A stretch of 64,000 nt of DNA from RUG14130 sp045598325 (GCA_045598325.1 JAZLLT010000065.1:1-64000), one strand, 5' to 3'; counted from the stretch's first letter, positions 7,848 to 15,798 are shown. Program-made: numbers and translations. The notes: a model not told the origin generated them from the sequence alone.

Positions 7848-9341
7848 ATGCGCAGATCCGTGAGTGTCCTTTTGCTTGTGTGTCTGACGGTCACGATGCT
7901 TTTTTCCGTGACCGGTTCCGCCGCGGCAAACGATGAATATGGTTTTATCAGCAGCACGAGATCCGTGCTGTATTCCGATGCCGCCATGACGAAAAAAGTC
8001 AAGAATCTTTCCCGTTATGACATTGTGCTCATCAGCGGCACCTCAGGTTCCTGCCTGCAGGTAAAAGTGAACGGCGGAAGCGGCTATGTCGCCGTGCGTG
8101 ATGTCACCACGGTTACGAACCTCGGCAGGACCGCGAAGGTCAACAAAGCCGCGAAGGTCTATGTCTCCCCCTCCACTTCCGCAAAGAAGGCTTCTGTTGC
8201 CAAGGGAACGCAGGTCAACCTCATCGCATACAGCGGCTCCTGGGCCATGGTGGAGCGCGGCGGCGTGTTTGCCTACATCCTCAAAAGCAATCTGACAGAA
8301 ACCACCGTGCCCGCGCCGACAGCCGCTGCGAAGAATACGCCCGCGCCCGGCAGCAGCAATACCCTGCTCACCGGAAATGTTGTCGAGTGCAGTTTCACGG
8401 CGAAGGTCAATGTGAAGATGCTCTCTTTCTATTCGCGTCCCACCGCCTCCTCATCTTACCGCATTTCTTATCTGTACAGCGGCAATGCCGTAACCGTGCT
8501 TGCGTATAACGCTTCCTGGGCTTATGTGTCCTATAACGGCAAAACCGGCTACTGCCAGAGGGCCTATCTCAAAAAGGTCGCGAATGTCACTCCGACGCCC
8601 ATTCCTCAGGTGGATCTCATCGAGCCCTGCACGCCCTTCACCGCCGTCGTGTCCCAGTCGAAGGTATATGTTTATGAGAGACCCGATGCGTCCAGCACCT
8701 GTCTCGGCTATATCGTTAAGGGCATCGGCGTTCAGGTCATCGGCTACGGCGACACCTGGGCGCAGATCACGCTGGGCAGCCGCACGGGCTACGCCTGCAA
8801 GAGCAATTTCAACTTGCCCGCGCCCACGCCCGTCGTCACGCCCACCCCGACTCCCGCGCCGACCAAGCCTCCGTATGTCTCCTCGGATGAAATATTCAAG
8901 GACAAAAACACCACCAACGAGCAGAAGGCCTATCTGTACCTGAGCCGCGAGACGGACTACAATTCCGCGGTCGCCTGCGGCATCATGGCGTCCATCAATC
9001 AGGAATCCCGGTTCAATCCCGAATCCGGCAAAGGTAAGTCCTATCAGGGCATTTGCCAGTGGAGTTCCTCCCGCTTCAGCCTCCTGACCACCTGGTGCAA
9101 TCAGAACGGTTACGATCCCTATTCGCTGGAAGGACAACTCAAGTTCCTCTATTATGATCTCTCCCAGCGCTACACTGTTTATCACAAAGCGCTCCTCGCC
9201 ATCGAGAACACGGCGGAGGGGGCCTATGAGGCGGGCTACTATTTCTGCTATCACTACGAACGCCCCGCGAGTCTGGAGTCCTCTTCCCAGAAGAGAGGCA
9301 CTGCCGCCCGCGACACCTACTGGGCAAAGTACGGAGAATAA
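7848..9341 (+). CDS. secreted SH3-repeat protein with C-terminal phage-tail-type lysozyme domain
   Basis: The start is the ATG at 7848; an upstream in-frame TTG is too close to the GGAGG. The 497-residue product has a Sec signal peptide (about 1-26), four SH3-like wall-binding repeats (roughly 30-85, 93-145, 178-235 and 255-315) separated by Thr/Pro linkers, and a C-terminal domain from about 345 whose ASINQESRFNPES, GICQWSSSRFSLL and GYYFCYHYERP match phage tail lysozyme domains. The glutamate in INQESRFNP is the likely catalytic acid. Such proteins cut peptidoglycan, in cell-wall turnover or against competitors; no holin or tail genes are present, so this is not a prophage remnant. TatD follows the stop directly. 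Confidence 0.88.
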   Translation: MRRSVSVLLLVCLTVTMLFSVTGSAAANDEYGFISSTRSVLYSDAAMTKKVKNLSRYDIVLISGTSGSCLQVKVNGGSGYVAVRDVTTVTNLGRTAKVNKAAKVYVSPSTSAKKASVAKGTQVNLIAYSGSWAMVERGGVFAYILKSNLTETTVPAPTAAAKNTPAPGSSNTLLTGNVVECSFTAKVNVKMLSFYSRPTASSSYRISYLYSGNAVTVLAYNASWAYVSYNGKTGYCQRAYLKKVANVTPTPIPQVDLIEPCTPFTAVVSQSKVYVYERPDASSTCLGYIVKGIGVQVIGYGDTWAQITLGSRTGYACKSNFNLPAPTPVVTPTPTPAPTKPPYVSSDEIFKDKNTTNEQKAYLYLSRETDYNSAVACGIMASINQESRFNPESGKGKSYQGICQWSSSRFSLLTTWCNQNGYDPYSLEGQLKFLYYDLSQRYTVYHKALLAIENTAEGAYEAGYYFCYHYERPASLESSSQKRGTAARDTYWAKYGE

Positions 9342-10115
9342 ATGAAACTGTTTGATACGCATTGCCACATCAATGACGGGCGCTTTGACGAAGATCGGGC
9401 GGAAGTCATCGCGCGGATGCACGAAGCCGGCATCGAAAACGCCGTGGTCGTAGGCGATCTTTCCGCGGACGAAAGCGACATCTTTACTCTGACAAGAGAA
9501 AACGCGTTTCTCTATTCCGCCTTCGGGCTTCATCCGCAGGACGCGGACAAGTGGTCGGAAGAACAGCGTGAAAAACTCATTTCCCTCATGTCAAGGGAAA
9601 AAGTCGTCGCGCTCGGTGAGATCGGGCTGGATTATTACTACGAGACCTCGCCCCGCGAAACGCAGAAGATGATCTTCGCGGAGCAACTGAAAATCGCCTA
9701 TGACCTTGGTAAGCCCGTCATCCTGCATATCCGCGACGCCCACGGGGACGCCTACGATATCCTGTCGGAATGTGTGAAAAAAGGCTGCATGCCGAGGGGC
9801 ATCATGCATTGCTATACCGGCAGTCTCGAGAGCGCGAAAGAGTACATCAAAATGGGACTGTACATCTCCTTCAGCGGCTCCCTCACCTTCAAAAACGCGC
9901 CGAAACTGTCCCTCTGCGCGGCGGAACTGCCTCTTGACCGCCTGCTCATCGAAACGGACTGCCCCTACATGGCGCCCGTGCCCATGAGAGGAAAGCGGAA
10001 CGAGCCGTCCTTCGTGCGGTTTGTGTGTGAGAAACTGGCCGAAGTGCGCGGCATTACCGCCGAAGAAGCGGCGGATGCGACTTATCAAAACGGAAAAATG
10101 ATTTTCGGTATATAA
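9342..10115 (+). CDS. tatD: TatD family metal-dependent hydrolase
   Basis: The 257-residue protein is a TIM-barrel metal hydrolase of the TatD/YcfH type; members have 3'-5' DNase activity and some act on D-aminoacyl-tRNA. Metal ligands are visible: DTHCHIND, GEIGLDYYY, ILHIRDAH, IMHCYTGS and ETDCPYMAPVP. The ATG abuts the TAA of the upstream gene, with GGAG in the end of that gene. Length and motifs are complete. The exact substrate cannot be read from sequence. Confidence 0.93.
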   Translation: MKLFDTHCHINDGRFDEDRAEVIARMHEAGIENAVVVGDLSADESDIFTLTRENAFLYSAFGLHPQDADKWSEEQREKLISLMSREKVVALGEIGLDYYYETSPRETQKMIFAEQLKIAYDLGKPVILHIRDAHGDAYDILSECVKKGCMPRGIMHCYTGSLESAKEYIKMGLYISFSGSLTFKNAPKLSLCAAELPLDRLLIETDCPYMAPVPMRGKRNEPSFVRFVCEKLAEVRGITAEEAADATYQNGKMIFGI

Positions 10116-10130
10116 AGGAAGCAGAAAACC

Positions 10131-11570
10131 ATGTTTGATGTTGCCATCATCGGATGCGGCGTGATCGGCGCCGCGGCGGCTTATGAACTGAGCAAGTACA
10201 AACTGAAAACCGTCGTCATCGAAAAGGAAAACGACATCGCCATGGGTGCCACCCGTGCCAACAGCGCCATCATTCACGCCGGATTCGACCCCAAGCCCGG
10301 TACGCTCATGGCGCGGCTCAATGTGCGCGGATGCGAACTGGCGGAAAAACTCTGCGCGGACCTGTCCGTTCCCTACATCAAAAACGGCTCTCTCGTGCTG
10401 GCGTTTTCCGAAAAGGAAGACGAACATGTGAAGAAACTCTGCGCGCAGGGCATCGCAAACGGCGTTCCCGGCATCCGCGTGCTGAGCCGCGAAGAAGTGC
10501 TCGCCATGGAGCCCAATGTATCCGAGAGCGTCACGAGTGCCCTTTACGCGCCTTCCGCGGGCATCATCAGCCCCTGGGAATACGCGCTGGCGTTTGCCGA
10601 AACCGCGGTCAGAAACGGAACCGAACTCATGCTGAATTCCGAAGTGACCGCGATCAACGCCCTTGCAGACGGCTATGAACTCGTCTGCGGCGAACAGAAG
10701 ATCACAGCCCGCCGCGTCATCAACTGCGCGGGCGTGGACAGCGCCGTCGTACACGAGATGGCGGCGGAGAAGTCCTTCACCGTCAAGCCTGCCCGCGGAG
10801 ACTACTATCTGCTGGACAAGTGCGAAGGCAGCCGTGCGAAGTGCACCCTGTTCCAGTGCCCCAACGAACTGGGCAAGGGCGTGCTCATTTCCCCCACCGT
10901 TCACGGGAACCTCATCGTGGGGCCCAACGCCATCGCTTGCAAGGACGCCCACCGAGTAAACACCACGGCGGAAGGGCTTTCCTATGTGCGCGCAGCGGCA
11001 GCAAGGACCATGCCTTCCCTCACCTACCGCAATTCCATCCGCAATTTCGCCGGCATGCGCGCCAATACCGATCAAAGCGATTTCGTTATCGGAATCGTGA
11101 AGAAAGGCTTAATCGACCTCGCCGGCATCAAGAGCCCCGGTCTTTCCTCCGCGCCCGCCATCGCGGAAGAGTGCGCGGAACTGCTCAAAAAGGACGGGCT
11201 CGAACTCGTCAAGAAAGAAAATCCCGTGCTCACCCGCAAAAAGATCCGCTTCAAGGAACTTTCTGCCGAAGAAAAGCAGGCTGTCATCCGGGAAAACCCG
11301 CTTTACGGACGCGTCATCTGCAGATGCGAGACCATCACGGAAGGCGAGATCGTGGCCGCGCTGCATTCTCCCATACCTGCGGTCTCCGTGGACGGCGTCA
11401 AGCGCCGCGCGGGCAGCGGCATGGGACGGTGTCAGGGCGGATTCTGCGGTCCCCGCGTGCTGGAAATCATCGCCCGAGAAAAGGGCATTTCTCCCCTCGA
11501 AGTATTGAAGGACGGTAAAGGCAGTTATATTCTGGACAGCGAAACCAAGCAGGGAGGCGAAGAAGCATGA
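10131..11570 (+). CDS. GlpA-like FAD-dependent oxidoreductase with C-terminal BFD-type [2Fe-2S] domain
   Basis: The 479-residue protein begins with a dinucleotide-binding fold (DVAIIGCGVIGAAAAYEL, then VVIEKENDIAMGATRANSA), continues as a DAO/GlpA flavoprotein, and ends with a BFD-like Cys cluster (VICRCETITEGEI, then GMGRCQGGFCGP). This is the architecture of anaerobic glycerol-3-phosphate dehydrogenase subunit A and of related L-2-hydroxyacid oxidases. It heads a three-gene operon with a GlpB-like flavoprotein (ATGA overlap) and a DUF1667 protein, the arrangement seen in clostridial glycerol-3-phosphate operons. No glpK or glycerol facilitator is adjacent, so the substrate is inferred, not shown. 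Confidence 0.88.
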   Translation: MFDVAIIGCGVIGAAAAYELSKYKLKTVVIEKENDIAMGATRANSAIIHAGFDPKPGTLMARLNVRGCELAEKLCADLSVPYIKNGSLVLAFSEKEDEHVKKLCAQGIANGVPGIRVLSREEVLAMEPNVSESVTSALYAPSAGIISPWEYALAFAETAVRNGTELMLNSEVTAINALADGYELVCGEQKITARRVINCAGVDSAVVHEMAAEKSFTVKPARGDYYLLDKCEGSRAKCTLFQCPNELGKGVLISPTVHGNLIVGPNAIACKDAHRVNTTAEGLSYVRAAAARTMPSLTYRNSIRNFAGMRANTDQSDFVIGIVKKGLIDLAGIKSPGLSSAPAIAEECAELLKKDGLELVKKENPVLTRKKIRFKELSAEEKQAVIRENPLYGRVICRCETITEGEIVAALHSPIPAVSVDGVKRRAGSGMGRCQGGFCGPRVLEIIAREKGISPLEVLKDGKGSYILDSETKQGGEEA

Positions 11571-12820
11571 CCTACGAACTGATCGTCATCGGCGGCGGTC
11601 CCGCAGGTCTTGCCGCCGCCATCTCGGCGAAAAACAGCGGACTAACCAAAATCGCCATCATCGAGCGTGACAAGGAACTGGGCGGCATCCTCAACCAGTG
11701 CATCCACAACGGTTTCGGGCTCACCCGCTTCAAGACCGAACTCTCCGGGCCCGAATATGCGGGTCGATTCATCGATATGCTGGACGGCACGGGCATCGAA
11801 GTGTTCACGGATACCATGGTGCTGGAAATCACAGAGGGCAAAAAGGTTTGCTGTGTGTCCTCCGCGAAGGGCTATCAGGTGCTCGAAGCAAAGAGCATTG
11901 TCCTCGCCATGGGCTGCAGAGAGCGCACCCGCGGCGCCATCGGCATCCCCGGTGACCGTCCGGCAGGCGTGTTCACCGCCGGCACGGCGCAGCGGTATCT
12001 GAATCTGGAAGGCTACATGTGCGGAAAGCGCGTGGTCATCCTGGGTTCCGGCGACATCGGTCTCATCATGGCGCGCCGCATGACGCTGGAAGGCGCGAAG
12101 GTGCTTGCCTGCGTCGAGGTCATGCCCTACAGCGGCGGTCTCAACAGGAACATCGTGCAGTGCCTCTATGACTTCGATATTCCCCTCTATCTTTCCCACA
12201 CCGTCACCGAGGTCCGCGCCGAAAACGGACGCGTGTGCGGGCTCACCGTGAGCAAGGTGGACGACAGGCGCAATCCCATTCCCGGCACGGAAATGGATTT
12301 CGACTGCGACACGCTTCTGCTCTCCGTCGGCCTCATTCCCGAAAACGAACTGACCAAGACTGCCGGCATCGAGATCGATCCCCGCACGAACGGCGCGGTC
12401 GTTTACGAGAACATGGAGACTTCCCTTGACGGTGTTTTTGCCTGCGGCAATGTGGTGCATGTACACGACCTCGTGGACTTCGTTTCCGCCGAAAGCGAGC
12501 GCGCCGGTGCGGCAGCCGCAGAGTATGTGCTTTCCGGAAGCCGCGGAACGGACTGCATCACCGTTTCCCGCGGGGACTGCGTCAACTATACCGTTCCCCA
12601 GAAGATCCGCGTGAACGCGCCCGTGAAGTTCGTGGATGTGTTCTTCCGCGTGAATCGCATCTTCACATCCTCCCGCATCGTCGTGAAAAGCGGCGATACC
12701 GTGCTCACCGCTTTCAACCGCGATCACATGGCACCCGGCGAGATGGAACACATCATTCTGCCCAAAGCCATGATCGGTAAAGCCGAAAACGGCATCACCG
12801 TTTCCTGCGAGGAGGTATAA
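11567..12820 (+). CDS. NAD(P)/FAD-dependent oxidoreductase, GlpB-like partner
   Basis: The 417-residue flavoprotein has an N-terminal FAD fold (ELIVIGGGPAGLAAAISAKN), a CIHNGFGL segment, a second nucleotide fold (VVILGSGDIGLIMARRM) and a late FAD motif (DGVFACGNVVHVHDLVDFV). It is of the pyridine nucleotide-disulfide oxidoreductase type but shows no CxxxxC redox pair. It probably takes electrons from the upstream GlpA-like subunit and passes them to a carrier. The start overlaps the upstream stop (ATGA) and the DUF1667 gene starts one base after the stop, so all three are translated together. Confidence 0.88.
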   Translation: MTYELIVIGGGPAGLAAAISAKNSGLTKIAIIERDKELGGILNQCIHNGFGLTRFKTELSGPEYAGRFIDMLDGTGIEVFTDTMVLEITEGKKVCCVSSAKGYQVLEAKSIVLAMGCRERTRGAIGIPGDRPAGVFTAGTAQRYLNLEGYMCGKRVVILGSGDIGLIMARRMTLEGAKVLACVEVMPYSGGLNRNIVQCLYDFDIPLYLSHTVTEVRAENGRVCGLTVSKVDDRRNPIPGTEMDFDCDTLLLSVGLIPENELTKTAGIEIDPRTNGAVVYENMETSLDGVFACGNVVHVHDLVDFVSAESERAGAAAAEYVLSGSRGTDCITVSRGDCVNYTVPQKIRVNAPVKFVDVFFRVNRIFTSSRIVVKSGDTVLTAFNRDHMAPGEMEHIILPKAMIGKAENGITVSCEEV

Positions 12821-12821
12821 C

Positions 12822-13166
12822 ATGAAAGAACTGATTTGTATCGTCTGCCCCCGCGGATGCCATCTGCGCGTGGATGAGGAAAACGGCTATGCCGTGACCG
12901 GCAACAACTGCCCCCGCGGCGCGGAATACGGAAGCCGCGAGCTGCGCGCTCCCGTGCGCACGGTGACCAGCACTGTGAAGATCGAAGGTGCCATGTACCG
13001 CCGCTGCCCCGTCCGCACCAGCGAAGCCATCCCGAAAGCGCTCATGATGGATGTGATGAAGGAGTTCGAAGGCATCACCGCCGTCTCCCCCGTCAAGCGC
13101 GGTCAGGTGCTCATCGAGAATCTGCTCGGCACAGGCGTCGATCTCATCGTGACCAAAGATATGTGA
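12822..13166 (+). CDS. DUF1667 domain protein, cysteine-rich redox partner
   Basis: The 114-residue protein has an N-terminal CIVCPRGCHL and a NNCPRGAEYG segment, four cysteines arranged like a metal or iron-sulfur site, and a CPVRTSEAIPKALM motif typical of DUF1667. The family nearly always follows the two flavoproteins, as here. Its role is unproved; an electron-transfer subunit of the complex is the natural reading. GGAGG lies before the ATG. Confidence 0.88.
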   Translation: MKELICIVCPRGCHLRVDEENGYAVTGNNCPRGAEYGSRELRAPVRTVTSTVKIEGAMYRRCPVRTSEAIPKALMMDVMKEFEGITAVSPVKRGQVLIENLLGTGVDLIVTKDM

Positions 13167-13278
13167 TGAAGTTTATTACTGCCGGCGATGTTCACTCCCC
13201 CAGCAGTATATTCATATGCCGCCCGGGCAAGTGAGTAACTACCGCGTCACCGCGGCAAAATAACAAGGAGGCATCTGT

Positions 13279-14145
13279 ATGAAACGGTTTACAGTCATTC
13301 TTCTCGCATTGATTCTCTCCCTCACCTGCCTTTGTTGCGCCCACGGTGAGGGGGGCATCAACATCGTGACCATCAAAGACTGGCTGAATGCGAAGGGCGA
13401 ATGCGGCACCTGCGCCGTGCTTGCCATCGTCGAAGAGGTCGTCAATCCCATGCTCGCCATCATCCGTGATGAGACCGCTTCCGTGCGCTTATTCGCGGAG
13501 GTATACGCGGCGGGTCTGCGGGACGGCGACGCGCTGCTGCTGCTCAATCCCATCTACAACCTGTTTGAAGGAGAAGTCGAGATGGCCTTCCCCGAAATCG
13601 TCCGCCGTGTGCCCACGGGCGACGAAAACGCCGTGAAGCGCCTGCCGGCCTTCGAGTTCGAAATCGAGGCAAATCCCGAGGAACCCACCTTCATCTCCGA
13701 CCTTATCTTCCGCGGCGATGTCACGGTGAGTGGTGTAGGACAGATGGTGTACTTCTCCAACTGCGTGTTCTGCGGAAGCGTGACTCTCGCGTCCCCCGAA
13801 GCAACGATCGTTTACATCGACAGCGCCTGCGCGTTTCAAGACGGTGCCGGGTGCTTCATCGTCAACGATGTGACCGAAGCCACTATCGACTATTCCATGC
13901 CCAAATTCGTTCTTGAGATCCCCGCCGTGATTGAATGCGCAAACACCGGCAATGTGATTGCCAAAGACGGCGTCAGCTTCATGCTCAACGGCCGCACCTA
14001 TGACCCGGATGAATACTGCATCATTCAGAACCCCGACGGTTCCGTCATCGACTATGACGAAAGCATTCCCTGCTCCATGCACGCCGCAGCGCACTGGTGG
14101 GAAAACGGCGAAGAGATGCTGGTCACCGTGGGGGTGCCTTCCTGA
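13279..14145 (+). CDS. secreted protein of unknown function (OB-like plus beta-repeat)
   Basis: The 288-residue product has a Sec signal peptide (about 1-24, hydrophobic ILLALILSLTCLCC). Residues about 30-80 (GECGTCAVLAIVEEV, ASVRLFAEVYAAGL) look like a small OB fold. From about 135 to 245 short strands recur (GDVTVSGVGQMVYFSN, GSVTLASPEATIVYID, CFIVNDVTEATIDY), as in a beta-helix. The protein is Cys-rich and ends in a charged loop region. I do not recognise a family. AAGGAGG precedes the ATG; no promoter is clear in the 112-base gap after the DUF1667 gene, so it may be co-transcribed. Confidence 0.75.
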   Translation: MKRFTVILLALILSLTCLCCAHGEGGINIVTIKDWLNAKGECGTCAVLAIVEEVVNPMLAIIRDETASVRLFAEVYAAGLRDGDALLLLNPIYNLFEGEVEMAFPEIVRRVPTGDENAVKRLPAFEFEIEANPEEPTFISDLIFRGDVTVSGVGQMVYFSNCVFCGSVTLASPEATIVYIDSACAFQDGAGCFIVNDVTEATIDYSMPKFVLEIPAVIECANTGNVIAKDGVSFMLNGRTYDPDEYCIIQNPDGSVIDYDESIPCSMHAAAHWWENGEEMLVTVGVPS

Positions 14146-14687
14146 TCGCACGACTGCCGATCACCGAAGAGACAGCCGCCAACAATGCAAACAACAGCAG
14201 CCAAATTTCCAGCGTGCTCAATATAGCCAACAAACCGCAGAGTGTCAACCAATATCCGAGAATTCCCACGCCGCAGTCCAGCAGATAACCGAAGCCGTGA
14301 TAATCGCAGGTCAGGAATTTCCGAGCTTGTGTTTTGAGGTCGTTGTATTCCGGACTTTCCAGATTCTCGATATCCGCGCGTGCCAATCGCTCATGCAATT
14401 CAAAACCGAACGCCGCATCCGCACGGCAGCGATGAGTGAAGTATGCCATACTGAAAAAAAGCGGTCAGCGCCCTGCACAACAGTATGCAGACAAAAAACG
14501 CGGACACCTAACCTATCAGCACAGTTATGCGTCCCGAGCCTGTCAATTCGTCAATGACAACGCGGGGCAGGATTGCGGCAGCGATCGGCGTGACCGTATT
14601 CACCAACTGGTTGAGAAACAGATAAACCGCATACCGTTTGTCATACTTCCATCCCTGTCGCAGAAAAAACATAAAACCCTTCCACAT
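14123..14687 (-). pseudogene. decayed ABC exporter gene (N-terminal membrane part only)
   Basis: From ATG 14687, with GGAGG eight bases upstream, the frame reads WKGFMFFLRQGWKYDKRY and LNQLVNTVTPIAAAILP, the usual start of clostridial ABC exporters. It meets a TAG near 14507, then shifts frame in a run of seven T at 14454-14460, and continues as ELHERLARADIENLESPEY and LLDCGVGILGYWLTLCGLLAILSTL, the next conserved stretch of the same family. Homology stops near 14125, where the convergent secreted-protein gene ends. The rest of the membrane domain and the whole ATPase domain are missing. Confidence 0.8.
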
Positions 14688-14828
14688 ATTAAAGTCCTCC
14701 AAAGTAGATCAGTTCTGAAAGAAGGGAATAAAAATCCCGCAGAGAGCTGATTTCCCTTGAAGGGGTATATCGATACAAGTCCGGTCAGTGCACCGGCGTC
14801 CGAACATCATACTTCTGTTTTCTGCGGT

Positions 14829-14864
14829 TCAGCGAAGAAAATAGGGCTTGTAAATGCTCTTCAT
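14829..14864 (-). CDS. 11-codon ORF behind a good ribosome-binding site, probable relic or leader
   Basis: ATG at 14864 has AGGAGG (14879-14874) nine bases upstream and encodes MKSIYKPYFLR before TGA. It is the first frame behind the promoter at 14897-14925. It could be the surviving start of a lost first ABC half-transporter gene, or a leader peptide. Nothing downstream in any frame restores a protein. Confidence 0.35.
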   Translation of the reverse strand: MKSIYKPYFLR

Positions 14865-14896
14865 GCGGATAGTCCTCCTTTCCTTTCACTATTTTG

Positions 14897-14925
14897 TGTA
14901 TACTATTGTTATACATGCTTGTCAA
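14897..14925 (-). promoter_or_regulatory. promoter with overlapping palindromic operator, upstream of the ABC relic
   Basis: Minus-strand TTGACA (14925-14920), 17 bases, TATACA (14902-14897). The inverted repeat TGTATA-N7-TATACA (14897-14915) covers the -10 and half of the spacer. Such palindromes are typical operators of GntR/YtrA-type repressors that control ABC transporter operons; no such regulator is in the window. Confidence 0.6.
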
Positions 14926-14990
14926 GACACCGCTCAACCCAAGCGGATATGTTATGTCTGCCCTGACAGATAAGTGATGTGTCCGGCCCA

Positions 14991-15063
14991 CGCCCGCAGG
15001 CGCATCACCCGCCGAAGGCATATATCACGCACGAAGTGCACATCATGTTCCGCCGTTTGGAAC
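14991..15063. repeat. run of four small hairpins with ATC-type spacers
   Basis: Four short inverted repeats follow each other: CGCC-CGCA-GGCG (14991-15002), GCC-GAA-GGC (15011-15019), GCAC-GAA-GTGC (15029-15039) and GTTCC-N7-GGAAC (15047-15063). They are separated by spacers that contain ATCA or ATC. It looks like a modular intergenic hairpin array. The rest of the gap 14688-15072 holds the relic leader and promoter; I see no gene in it. Confidence 0.5.
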
Positions 15064-15072
15064 ACATCGTTC

Positions 15073-15109
15073 AAAAAAAACACGCCTTCTGTCATTAGAC
15101 AAAAGGCGT
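15073..15109 (-). terminator. terminator of the tRNA operon
   Basis: On the minus strand ACGCCTT pairs with AAGGCGT (plus an inner GTC/GAC), followed by TG and eight Ts. It begins about seven bases after the last tRNA gene. Confidence 0.88.
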
Positions 15110-15115
15110 TTTTAC

Positions 15116-15197
<82 letters not shown>

Positions 15198-15229
15198 ATA
15201 AAGAAAGCCGGTTTACTAGAAACCGGCGA

Positions 15230-15314
15230 TGCGGGAAACAGGACTTGAACCTGCATGAAGGAAATCCTCACTAGAACCTGAATCTAGCGCGTCTGCCAAT
15301 TCCGCCATTCCCGC
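15230..15314 (-). tRNA. tRNA-Leu (CAG)
   Basis: The acceptor stem is GCGGGAA with TTCCCGC. The anticodon stem CTAGA/TCTAG encloses the loop TTCAGGT, anticodon CAG. A long variable arm of the class II type is present; 85 bases, no CCA. A small hairpin (15207-15227) followed by TTTCTTT lies between it and the second tRNA-Tyr on the minus strand. Confidence 0.94.
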
Positions 15315-15329
15315 ATAAGGAATAAAAAG

Positions 15330-15411
<82 letters not shown>

Positions 15412-15427
15412 ACGAAAAAACTTGACA

Positions 15428-15499
15428 AGCTGGCGAAGGGATTCGAACCTTCAACCTACTGATTACAAATCAGTTGCTCTACCGTTGAGCTACGCCAGC
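15428..15499 (-). tRNA. tRNA-Thr (TGT)
   Basis: The acceptor stem is GCTGGCG with CGCCAGC. The stem ACTGA/TCAGT encloses the loop TTTGTAA, anticodon TGT. 72 bases without CCA. Confidence 0.93.
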
Positions 15500-15526
15500 A
15501 AGTTGAATCCCAGACCAGAAAAAGAG

Positions 15527-15600
15527 CGATCCGAATGGGGCTCGAACCCATGACCTCCAGCGTGACAGGCTGGCGTACTAACCAACTGTACTACCGGACC
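15527..15600 (-). tRNA. tRNA-Asp (GTC)
   Basis: The acceptor stem is GGTCCGG with TCGGATC. The stem CCAGC/GCTGG encloses the loop CTGTCAC, anticodon GTC, with discriminator G as expected for Asp. 74 bases, no CCA. Confidence 0.94.
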
Positions 15601-15605
15601 GCGAA

Positions 15606-15679
15606 TGGGCCTTCAGGGACTTGAACCCCGGACCGATCGGATATGAGCCGACTGCTCTGACCAATTGAGCTAAAGGCCC
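15606..15679 (-). tRNA. tRNA with CAT anticodon (elongator Met or lysidine-type Ile)
   Basis: The acceptor stem is GGGCCTT with AAGGCCC. The loop CTCATAT gives anticodon CAT; 74 bases, no CCA. The body resembles both elongator Met and the Ile2 tRNA whose C34 is changed to lysidine by TilS. The sequence alone does not settle the identity. Confidence 0.9.
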
Positions 15680-15713
15680 TGAGACTCCGTCACCCGTTAG
15701 CTGAGAAATGATA

Positions 15714-15785
15714 CGACCTCTATGGGACTCGAACCCATGTTACCGCCGTGAAAGGGCGATGTCTTAACCGCTTGACCAAGAGGTC
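15714..15785 (-). tRNA. tRNA-Glu (TTC)
   Basis: The acceptor stem is GACCTCT with AGAGGTC. The loop CTTTCAC gives anticodon TTC, and TCAAGCGGTTAAGAC is a typical Glu D arm. 72 bases, no CCA. Confidence 0.94.
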
Positions 15786-15798
15786 ACATCTCTCTCAA

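Noticed and set aside
7848..9341. Prophage remnant
   Set aside because: The lysozyme domain is phage-like, but signal peptide, SH3 repeats and host neighbours show a chromosomal exoenzyme; no other phage genes are present.
13166..13234. 22-codon ORF (starts MKFITAGDVHS) overlapping the DUF1667 stop
   Set aside because: The start looks like a metallophosphatase N-terminus and the TGATG overlap is suggestive, but there is no ribosome-binding site and nothing follows in any frame.
14785..15021. 78-codon open frame on the minus strand
   Set aside because: It runs through the hairpin array, the promoter and the short ORF without a ribosome-binding site or family signal.
15207..15227. Terminator between tRNA-Leu and the last tRNA-Tyr
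   Set aside because: A GCCGGTTT/AAACCGGC hairpin is followed by TTTCTTT, but the T-run is broken and overlaps the next tRNA start; it is more likely a processing or weak pause site.
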